From positions 1-29,680 of the forward strand of contig CAVJWC010000013.1 in NCBI GenBank assembly GCA_963653425.1: a DNA stretch of 29,680 nucleotides. The letters are read 5' to 3'. The translations under genes were made by a program, and so were the position numbers. The stretch comes from UMGS692 sp963653425 (GTDB lineage: Bacteria > Bacillota > Clostridia > Christensenellales > CAG-314). Of the stretch, positions 22,886-29,680 are shown one piece after another (the first letter of the stretch is position 1; every line of letters starts with the position of its first letter). The notes below the pieces were generated by a model. It made no database searches, was not told the origin of the DNA, and was given only the letters and a program-made list of their open reading frames with translations.

Positions 22886-23617
22886 ATGCTTAAAAAAATC
22901 AAAAAACCCCTTCTTTTTTTGTCCGAATTTACAGGTGAAAGCTATTGCTGTCCGCTTTGCGGAAGAGAAATTTTCCGTTCCGACGAAAGCGGTTTATGCG
23001 AACGATGCCTTAGTAAATTGCTTTTTACGGAAAAGGAAAGCGAATGCCGGAGATGCGGACGACCGACGGATGGAAAACGCGCTTTTTGCGGAGAATGCGA
23101 CGACGATATGTATTGCGTAAAAGTGAGAAGCGTGTGCGTTTACGACGATTTTTCAAAGCTTATCGTTCTCGGGCTTAAAGCCGACAAACACGCGTATTTT
23201 GCCGAAATAGCGGGCGATTTTCTCTATAAGAAATTCCTCGGAGCGGAAATGACCGCAGACGTCGTTACCGCCGTTCCCACATTCCGTAAAAGCAAAAAAT
23301 ACTTCAACCACAGCGAGCTTATGGCAAAAAGGTTTTGTATGAATTCGGGTATACCGTTTTCCGACGGACTTATAAAAATCGTGAATAATTCGGGGCAGGA
23401 AACAAAAACGCGCGAACAGAGACAGAATAACGTAAAGGGCGTTTTCGACGTGAATTCCGACGATTTCGCGGGCAGAACGGTCATTCTCGTCGACGACGTA
23501 AGAACCAGCGGAGCAACCCTTAACGAAAGCGCCAAAGCCCTCCTCGAAAAAGGCAACGCCAAAGAGGTCTTCGGCTTAACCTTCGCCACGACGAAACTAT
23601 TGAGGGAAACCAATTAA
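22886..23617 (+). CDS. comF: ComF-family phosphoribosyltransferase-like protein
   Basis: 243 residues. The N-terminus has the ComF zinc-finger cysteines (YCCPLCGREIF, CERC, CRRCGRPTDG, CGEC). The C-terminus holds a phosphoribosyltransferase fold with the PRPP-binding loop VILVDDVRTSGATLNESA and the upstream TKTREQRQNNVKGVF. In Bacillus and Haemophilus this family supports single-strand DNA uptake in competence; in many Clostridia the gene stands alone and its role is unclear. The start ATG 22886 has AAGGAGA upstream; the longer frame from 22844 has none. The prepilin-like protein at 601 would fit a competence context, but no other com gene is here, so that is only a suggestion. Confidence 0.88.
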   Translation: MLKKIKKPLLFLSEFTGESYCCPLCGREIFRSDESGLCERCLSKLLFTEKESECRRCGRPTDGKRAFCGECDDDMYCVKVRSVCVYDDFSKLIVLGLKADKHAYFAEIAGDFLYKKFLGAEMTADVVTAVPTFRKSKKYFNHSELMAKRFCMNSGIPFSDGLIKIVNNSGQETKTREQRQNNVKGVFDVNSDDFAGRTVILVDDVRTSGATLNESAKALLEKGNAKEVFGLTFATTKLLRETN

Positions 23618-23951
23618 AGAGTGTGGCTAAGTAAAAACGCAGGACAATAAGATAATAAAGTTTAATCGGACGGAACATATCGCGCAACGGCATTTTTATA
23701 ACGGAATATGCAATAGTTTATGCGAAAACCCGCAACGGTATTTTTATAACGAAAACACGCCGTAGTTTATACGAAAAACACGCCGTAAAAGCCATAGTTA
23801 AAGCCTTTTTCTTGCGCGTAACAAAGTTTTTTAGCGCAATCTTAATAAATTCAATCGGCTTTTCGGTAAGACTTTTTATTCGGTACAATTTGTGCATACA
23901 AAAAACTTTTTCAAAAATAAAAATTTTAATAAAAAACAAACAAATAAAACC
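23618..23951. other. A/T-rich gap with a 48-base direct repeat
   Basis: No gene and no clear comF terminator is seen. CGCAACGGYATTTTTATAAC starts at 23683 and 23731, and the similarity continues through a TAGTTTATRCGAAAA segment, giving a 48-base tandem pair. The rest is A/T-rich without a pattern I can name. Confidence 0.6.
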
Positions 23952-23980
23952 TTGACTTAATTTTTATATTGGGTTAAAAT
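23952..23980 (+). promoter_or_regulatory. Promoter of the structured RNA upstream of the subtilase gene
   Basis: TTGACT (23952-23957), 17 bases, TAAAAT (23975-23980). The expected start, 23986-23987, coincides with the first base of a 16-bp helix. Confidence 0.75.
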
Positions 23981-23986
23981 GTATGC

Positions 23987-24188
23987 GTCACATTATATGT
24001 ATTTTTTGGGTGAAGTGTAAGCTCACCCGATTTTGCGTTACGTTTTTTCGATCGATGCAATATTTCGGCAGAAATATACGGATCGCGTACATAATCGATT
24101 GAAAAAATCATTATACATATAGTGTGACGACTTTTGCGAGATGTGTATTCTGTAAGTGGCATCTTGCGAAAGGATGTCACTTTTTTTT
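23987..24188 (+). ncRNA. Structured leader or small RNA, class not recognised
   Basis: The 5' strand GTCACATTATATGTAT (23987-24002) pairs without interruption with ATACATATAGTGTGAC (24113-24128): 16 pairs with one G-U. After a five-base bulge on the 3' side, a T-run (24003-24007) can pair with an A-run (24102-24107). Inside are a GGGTGA/TCACCC hairpin (24008-24028) and an ATATTTC/GAAATAT hairpin with a GGCA loop (24060-24077), nested in weaker CGAT/ATCG pairings. A terminator follows at 24154. It could be a free RNA of about 200 bases or a riboswitch-like leader of the subtilase gene. I cannot match it to 6S RNA or a known aptamer by eye. Confidence 0.65.
24154..24188 (+). terminator. Strong intrinsic terminator before the subtilase gene
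   Basis: AAGTGGCATC pairs with GATGTCACTT (one G-T) around a nine-base loop, in a run of eight T. It lies 59 bases before the subtilase ATG. The GTGAC at 24124-24128 (3' side of the long helix) could instead pair with GTCAC at 24176-24180, a possible antiterminator switch. Confidence 0.88.
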
Positions 24189-24246
24189 ATGCCGTGAATG
24201 AGACACGGGCTGAATATAACACAATTTATTTATCATGGAGGGGTTT

Positions 24247-27200
24247 ATGAAAAAGACCGGATTAAAAAGAAGCTTAGTCGTATTTTTAACCTTGTGTCTT
24301 GCGGTAAGCATTTTCGTTTTATGCGGTTATTTACTGAAAGAAAAAGACCTTAATAAAACGCAAAGAGAAGCTTTGGAAACGCTTGCCGAAGATATAGGCA
24401 CGTACGACGACAAGACGCTCGTACTTAACTATACGAGCCATTCGTCCGCAAAAGAGCTGGCGAAAAAACTCGGAGCGAAACTTCGTATAACGAGCGACGG
24501 CGGATACGCAACGCTGACGTTGCAAGACGGAAGGACCGTCCGCGACGTGTACGAAGATAAAGCCAACCGCGCACTGCTTAAAAAGCTTTCGCTGGACTAC
24601 AAGGTAACGCTTGCAGAGAATGACGCTGCAACCGATGACGGGGATGCTGAAGCCGATATTACAGATAAATTTTTAGTGAGTCCGCCGAATTATGAGGTTA
24701 CAGATCCTTATTACGATAGGCAGCCGGCTCTTAACTACATAAATTTGCAGGATACGTGGCAAAAGACCAAAGGTAAAAATAAAGACGGAGAAAAGGTTAC
24801 CGTTGCAATCATTGATACCGGTATAGACTACGATCATCCCGAATTTATTGACGCGGACGGTAAGACCATTATCAGTGAATGGTCGTATTACGTAACTGAG
24901 GATAAGATTGTAAAAGATTACGTTTTAGAGGACGGATCTTATAATTGGGAAATCATTCAGGATCAGGATAATGAGGTGCATGGCGCATATCACGGCACGT
25001 TGGTTGCCGGTGTTATTGCGGCGCAAATGAATAACGGAATCGGTATTACGGGTATTGCGCCTGATGTTGAGCTTCTTGTTATTAAAATGAAAATGAACGA
25101 TGACGGCACATTTAAATCAAGCGACTGTATTTTCGGTTTGTATTATGCCATAGAACGCGACGCCGACGTGGTTAATATGTCTTTAGGCGGCGGTGAAGAG
25201 TCGGACTGGATTGCTCCCGTAAAACTTGCTTACGAAAGTGATGTTATTTGCGTCGCAAGTGCCGGAAATGAAGGATCTTCTTCGCCGACGTATCCTGCTG
25301 CATGCGAGCATGTTATCGCCGTGGGCGCACTTGCCGAAAACAGTTGGACGAAAGCGGGATATTCTAACTATGGCGATTGGGTAGACGTGTTTGCGCCCGA
25401 GGTGACCCTTTCCACTACAAACGGCGGGTATGATAGTTTTTCAGGAACATCATCTTCTGCCCCGGTTGTTGCGGCGGCGTTGGCGCTTTACAAAACACAG
25501 AATAAATATGTCGAATTTGACGTTTTATACGAAACGTTGATTGCTTCCAATAAAGACTTGGGCGATCCCGGTCCCGATTTTTATTATGGTTGGGGCGGTT
25601 TGGATATCAATGCCCTTATCTGGGAAGAAAAAGGTACCGTTACTTTTGATTATCTGACGGATGAAATAGACAGCACGACGCAGATTTTTGTGCGAGGACA
25701 TGCTTTGCAAAACATTCCTGAGCCCGAAAGATTATATGCTGCGTTTGATGGTTGGTTTTATGATATTCATTGTGAAGACGAAAATGAAATCAATTACTAC
25801 ACGGACATTTGGCAGGACGATTTAACTCTTTACGCAAAGTGGATAAACGAAGACGAGGGATCGGTCTGGATATACACAAAACTCGATGACGGTACGATAG
25901 AATTAAACAGCTATACAGGCAAACGTCGTTTTATTACGGTTCCCGAAAGCTTAGAGGGGTTGCCTGTAAGTTCGATCGGTTCCGGATGTTTTGCGTACAA
26001 TTCACGTTTGCGTCAGGTGACGTTGCCGAGCACGTTAAAATATATCAAATCAATCGCCTTTAAGAATTGTTATAATTTGTTGACGGTTACGATTCCCGAA
26101 AGCGTTATCAGTATAGGAGAGAGCGCCTTTGAGTCATGCAGCAAATTATCATCTGTAGGAATTACGACAAACGGAGATTTGCAATCCATAGGCGATTATG
26201 CTTTTAAATACTGCGGAAGACTTTCCCGTATAGATTTGCCGGAGAAGATAGCATATGTAAACGGCAGTGCTTTTTACGGCGCAACGTCGATGAAAACTAT
26301 AACCGTTCCCGACAGCAACTCATATTTTACAGTGTCTGACGGTGCGCTGTATACAAAAGACAAAACGACCGTTTTGTACTTACCTGCGGCACAAACAGGC
26401 AGGTTTACGATTGCAAGCGAAACGCTTAAGGTGGGAGATTTCGCTTTTGGAAACTCTGAAAAAGCCGAGATTGTTATTCCTAACGGAGTGATCGAGTTAG
26501 GAAGGGAGAGTTTTGCTTATTCAAAAATCCGTAGCATTTTTATCCCCAATAGCGTTAGTGCATTATTCGATGAATATTTTACCCCGGGCGCGCAATTTTA
26601 TACTTGTTACTATTTAAAATCGGCAGTTTTTGAGGATAATTCAAAACTGAGTAAGTTAGCCCGTTACATTTTTAGCGAGTGCAGTTCGCTTGCAAGCGTT
26701 TCCTTTGGTGAAAACAGTGCTTTAACGAAAATTGACGATGGCGCTTTTTACGGCTGTTATTCTTTAAAAGAAATCACTGTTCCTAAGGGAGTCGAGACAA
26801 TCCGTAGCGAAGCCTTTCTTGGTTCCGGACTTCAGACAGTAATTTTTGAAAGCGATACGACGCTGACGCAAATTTCTAGTGATGCCTTCAGCTATTGTCG
26901 TTCTTTAACAGAAATTAATTTACCGTCGAGCGTAACATATATAGGCGATAGGGCATTTTTAAGGAGCGGATTGACTAAGTTTACAGTCGGTAAAAATATC
27001 GCGCATTTAGGTGACGGTGCGCTTGCATATTGTGCTGATTTGACGAGCCTTACGGTAGATGACGGAAATGCTGTTTATACCGCAACGGACAATGTTATCT
27101 ATTACAACAACGAAAACGACAAGAAAGTTTTATATGTACGTGCAGGCGGTATAGACAGTGATTTTACGGTTCCTGATGATGTCTATATCATCGATATGTA

Positions 27201-29680
27201 TGCTTTTGCCGGATCGGGCGTCGGATGCGTTACCTTGAATGAGGGATTAAACGAGATTAAAAATAACGCATTCAGCGATTGCGGCAATTTAAAAGAAATT
27301 ATATTCCCGGATAGTTTGGAAACGATAGGTGTAGAAGCTTTTTCCGGTTGTACATCCCTTGGTGATATCGTCATTACGAAAAACATCATAACTCTGGCGC
27401 GTTTTGCCTTTAGCGGTGACTATAATATCAAAAATATTACCATTGAAGAAGGCAGTAAATTAAGAAGACTTGGCTATGGCGTATTCGGCTATACGGGCAT
27501 CACCTCATTTACCGTACCTTCCTTTATATCGAGTATTGCGCAATATGCTTTTGTAGGTTGTAGAGCTCTCAAAACGGTTACGTTTGCCGAAGGAAATTCG
27601 TTAACGAGTATTTCCGCTTATATGTTTGACGGAGCAACGGCGTTGGAAACGATTAATTTTGCTAACGACAATGCCATTACGCACATTCAGGCAAGAGCTT
27701 TTTCCGAAATGTACAATTTGAAATATATAAACTGGGAAGTCTTAACAAACTTGCAGGAAATCGATAACTACGCATTTTGGAATTGCAGATCATTGCAAAA
27801 CGTAACTTTGCCTCAAGGCGTAACATACATCGGCAGATATGCATTCACAAACTGTAAGGCAATGACGAGGATAGAAATTCCCGAAAGCGTCGAGTATATC
27901 GGAAGATATGCTTTCTCGGGAGACAGTGAATTGAATGTTTATTTTACGTCTTCTTTGTTGCCAGGTTATGCTCAGGAGAACTGGGATTATGGCATTCGCG
28001 GGTATTACGTCGGGGTAACCGAAGTTGTGGAAAGCGGTGATTTTTCGTATGCGGTTTTAAACAACGGTAAAGTTTCGTTAATTCGTTATAACGGAACACT
28101 CTCCGAACTCGATTTAACGACGATCGACGGAAAAGAGATCTTTTCAATCGGCGGTTATGCGTTTAACGGTAACACCACGCTTACAAAAATTACTTTGCCA
28201 AATACAGTTTCTGCCATTTACAATTATGCGTTTGCAGGAACTACAGCGCTTTCGGCTATTGTAATTCCGGACGGGGTAACCGCTGTTTATGATTACGCAT
28301 TCTATGAAAGCGGTATTTCTTCCGTCACATTGCCGGAAGGATTAAAAACGATAGGTCAGTATGCTTTTGCGGGAACAAAAAATTTAACCGCAGTGGTTAT
28401 ACCCAATACCGTAGAGCGTATTTCAAATAATGCATTCTTAAACAGCAATATATCCGTAGTGACATTTGCGGAAACTTCTGCTTTAAGCGAAGTCGGCGTT
28501 TCTGCATTCAACAATACAAAAATTGTTGCTTTGTCTTTGCCGGACAGTCTGGTTTATATAGAGAACAACGCTTTTGCAAATACACAATATTTGACGTCAT
28601 TGACATTTGGTAACGGTAACTTGCGCGTTGACGCAAACGCTTTCTATAACAGCGGACTTACAGGGGAGGTCGTTGTTCCTGCAAGCGTTTATTACTTGGG
28701 TGAATTTTGCTTTGCAAATTGTCACGCTTTAACGGCGATTACTGTTGCCGACGATAACCGATATTACGCTTCGAACGACGGAGTTTTATATAATAAGGAC
28801 CTTACAAGATTGATTACCTGTCCTGCGGGCAAGACGGGTAGTTTGACGATAAACGAAAATATTCAGACGCTTGCTTTTGCGGCGTTTGAAGGCAGTAGTT
28901 TGTCCGAGATTATCATCCCCGAAAACAGTAATCTTGTAACTATCGGTTACAGAGCATTTTTCGGAATGAAAAATTTAACTTCGATCACCATTCCCGACAG
29001 CGTGCTTTCCATTGATTATTACGCTTTTGCCAACTGTACAAGTTTAAAGGAAGTCGTGATCGGTGAAAACAGCCAAATCGGTGGTTTTTACGAAGGCGCG
29101 TTTTATAACTGTTCTTCTTTGGAAAGTATATATATTCCGAAAGATGCCCAAGAAATCAGCGATTACGCATTCTATGGCTGTTCTTCGTTGACAACGCTTA
29201 CTTGTCATCCCGAAGCGCATTTAAAAGGTATTTATAAGTATGCCTTTGCATATTCGGGTATAACGGATATAAACGTATTGATGACAGAAAATTTGTTGGA
29301 AATCGGCGACTATGCTTTTGCAAAAATGACAAATAATATAACGACGCTTAATATTCCGTCAACCGTGCTTGAAATCGGATTCGGAGCATTCGAGGGGTTG
29401 AATAGCTTGCAAAGCTTAACGTTACCGGATATTCAGTATTATCGCTTATGTTATTATTTCGGTAACAGCGGCGATTCTTCTGTCGTGCCTGCGTCCTTAA
29501 CTCATGTCGAGATTTTGGGCGGTAGTATAATTTGTGATTGGGCTTTCTATAACTGCAGTAGTTTAACGAGTATCGTAATTCCCGAAAGCGTAACTTCGAT
29601 CGGATCTTATGCTTTCTATGACTGCAGCAGTTTAACGAGTATCGTAATTCCCGAAAGCGTAACTTCGATTGGAGATTGGG
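24247..29680 (+). CDS. Subtilisin-like protease fused to a giant LRR_5 array (partial)
   Basis: An open frame of at least 1811 codons, cut by the window end. Residues about 8-28 are a signal or anchor segment without a proper lipobox. About 35-130 looks like a propeptide. The S8 catalytic domain follows: Asp190 in VAIIDTGID, His249 in HGAYHGTLVAGVIAAQ, Asn341 in SAGNEG, and Ser402 in SGTSSSAPVVAAAL, so all catalytic residues are present. An InlB/Flg_new-type repeat ending LYAKW joins it to BspA-type LRR_5 modules of about 23 residues (SIGxxAFxxCxxLxxVxIPxSV) from about residue 570 to the end, broken by DGVLYNKD-type caps. GGAGGGG precedes the ATG. Sampled positions along the array are in frame. 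It is probably a secreted or surface-bound protease with a binding array. Confidence 0.9.
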   Translation, partial: MKKTGLKRSLVVFLTLCLAVSIFVLCGYLLKEKDLNKTQREALETLAEDIGTYDDKTLVLNYTSHSSAKELAKKLGAKLRITSDGGYATLTLQDGRTVRDVYEDKANRALLKKLSLDYKVTLAENDAATDDGDAEADITDKFLVSPPNYEVTDPYYDRQPALNYINLQDTWQKTKGKNKDGEKVTVAIIDTGIDYDHPEFIDADGKTIISEWSYYVTEDKIVKDYVLEDGSYNWEIIQDQDNEVHGAYHGTLVAGVIAAQMNNGIGITGIAPDVELLVIKMKMNDDGTFKSSDCIFGLYYAIERDADVVNMSLGGGEESDWIAPVKLAYESDVICVASAGNEGSSSPTYPAACEHVIAVGALAENSWTKAGYSNYGDWVDVFAPEVTLSTTNGGYDSFSGTSSSAPVVAAALALYKTQNKYVEFDVLYETLIASNKDLGDPGPDFYYGWGGLDINALIWEEKGTVTFDYLTDEIDSTTQIFVRGHALQNIPEPERLYAAFDGWFYDIHCEDENEINYYTDIWQDDLTLYAKWINEDEGSVWIYTKLDDGTIELNSYTGKRRFITVPESLEGLPVSSIGSGCFAYNSRLRQVTLPSTLKYIKSIAFKNCYNLLTVTIPESVISIGESAFESCSKLSSVGITTNGDLQSIGDYAFKYCGRLSRIDLPEKIAYVNGSAFYGATSMKTITVPDSNSYFTVSDGALYTKDKTTVLYLPAAQTGRFTIASETLKVGDFAFGNSEKAEIVIPNGVIELGRESFAYSKIRSIFIPNSVSALFDEYFTPGAQFYTCYYLKSAVFEDNSKLSKLARYIFSECSSLASVSFGENSALTKIDDGAFYGCYSLKEITVPKGVETIRSEAFLGSGLQTVIFESDTTLTQISSDAFSYCRSLTEINLPSSVTYIGDRAFLRSGLTKFTVGKNIAHLGDGALAYCADLTSLTVDDGNAVYTATDNVIYYNNENDKKVLYVRAGGIDSDFTVPDDVYIIDMYAFAGSGVGCVTLNEGLNEIKNNAFSDCGNLKEIIFPDSLETIGVEAFSGCTSLGDIVITKNIITLARFAFSGDYNIKNITIEEGSKLRRLGYGVFGYTGITSFTVPSFISSIAQYAFVGCRALKTVTFAEGNSLTSISAYMFDGATALETINFANDNAITHIQARAFSEMYNLKYINWEVLTNLQEIDNYAFWNCRSLQNVTLPQGVTYIGRYAFTNCKAMTRIEIPESVEYIGRYAFSGDSELNVYFTSSLLPGYAQENWDYGIRGYYVGVTEVVESGDFSYAVLNNGKVSLIRYNGTLSELDLTTIDGKEIFSIGGYAFNGNTTLTKITLPNTVSAIYNYAFAGTTALSAIVIPDGVTAVYDYAFYESGISSVTLPEGLKTIGQYAFAGTKNLTAVVIPNTVERISNNAFLNSNISVVTFAETSALSEVGVSAFNNTKIVALSLPDSLVYIENNAFANTQYLTSLTFGNGNLRVDANAFYNSGLTGEVVVPASVYYLGEFCFANCHALTAITVADDNRYYASNDGVLYNKDLTRLITCPAGKTGSLTINENIQTLAFAAFEGSSLSEIIIPENSNLVTIGYRAFFGMKNLTSITIPDSVLSIDYYAFANCTSLKEVVIGENSQIGGFYEGAFYNCSSLESIYIPKDAQEISDYAFYGCSSLTTLTCHPEAHLKGIYKYAFAYSGITDINVLMTENLLEIGDYAFAKMTNNITTLNIPSTVLEIGFGAFEGLNSLQSLTLPDIQYYRLCYYFGNSGDSSVVPASLTHVEILGGSIICDWAFYNCSSLTSIVIPESVTSIGSYAFYDCSSLTSIVIPESVTSIGDW
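29542..29680 (+). repeat. Near-identical 69-base LRR module duplication
   Basis: Modules beginning at 29542 and 29611 encode AFYNCSSLTSIVIPESVTSI and AFYDCSSLTSIVIPESVTSI. At DNA level they differ at only a few bases, whereas all earlier modules in the gene are strongly diverged. The array probably continues beyond the window. Confidence 0.85.

Noticed and set aside
23974..24180. 68-residue minus-strand protein
   Set aside because: It covers the structured RNA exactly on the opposite strand and has no ribosome site or family.
23987..24188. 6S RNA
   Set aside because: The terminal helix and the length of about 200 bases are suggestive, but I cannot identify the 6S central bubble, and a separate terminator hairpin follows. 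It is left as an unassigned RNA.

Overview
The window looks like chromosomal DNA from a Gram-positive, Clostridia-like bacterium of moderate G+C, probably an uncultured gut or rumen lineage. The evidence is strong Shine-Dalgarno sites, sigma-A-type promoters with 17-base spacers, Firmicutes-style SecA, RF2 and DnaA, a prepilin-like surface protein and a giant BspA-type leucine-rich-repeat protein. I cannot name a genus from sequence alone.

Layout. Positions 1-600 are non-coding, with a 30-base direct repeat. 601-4861 (+) is a probable three-gene surface operon: a very large prepilin-like protein, a Big_3/GLUG-type exported protein and a membrane-anchored protein with Ig-like and InlB-type repeats, closed by a terminator at 4970. 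5098-12493 (-) is housekeeping: uppP with two unusual insertions; then recD2, secA and prfB, probably co-transcribed from a clear promoter at 12628-12656. prfB is read through a programmed +1 frameshift. 12876-13451 (+) encodes a stand-alone GlmU-type acetyltransferase domain, convergent with dnaA (14061-15416, -) across a repeat-rich gap. dnaA is not followed by dnaN. The 740-base gap behind dnaA carries a duplicated 56-base element, then a promoter whose transcript would run through a striking array of about fifteen 14-base repeats into an acyl-ACP thioesterase gene.

17315-17639 is a four-gene tRNA operon (initiator Met, elongator Met, Glu, Val). Its terminator hairpin recurs almost exactly 1.3 kb later, on the far side of an XRE/zinc-ribbon/membrane regulator gene, which suggests a small inserted cassette. 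After this come a small unknown protein, a YugP-family membrane protein that has lost the HExxH zinc motif (-), a UBA-like/two-helix membrane protein, a MATE efflux transporter and a ComF-type phosphoribosyltransferase.

From 23952 a good promoter starts a leader or small RNA whose predicted first nucleotide begins a continuous 16-bp helix. Internal hairpins and a strong terminator follow, just upstream of a subtilase fused to a very long LRR_5 array (24247 to beyond the window end).

The best candidates for something undescribed are the 14-base repeat array in the thioesterase leader, the structured RNA at 23987-24188, the inactive YugP paralogue, and the oversized prepilin cluster with no assembly machinery in view. 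Many intergenic gaps also carry their own short-period tandem repeats with different unit lengths.
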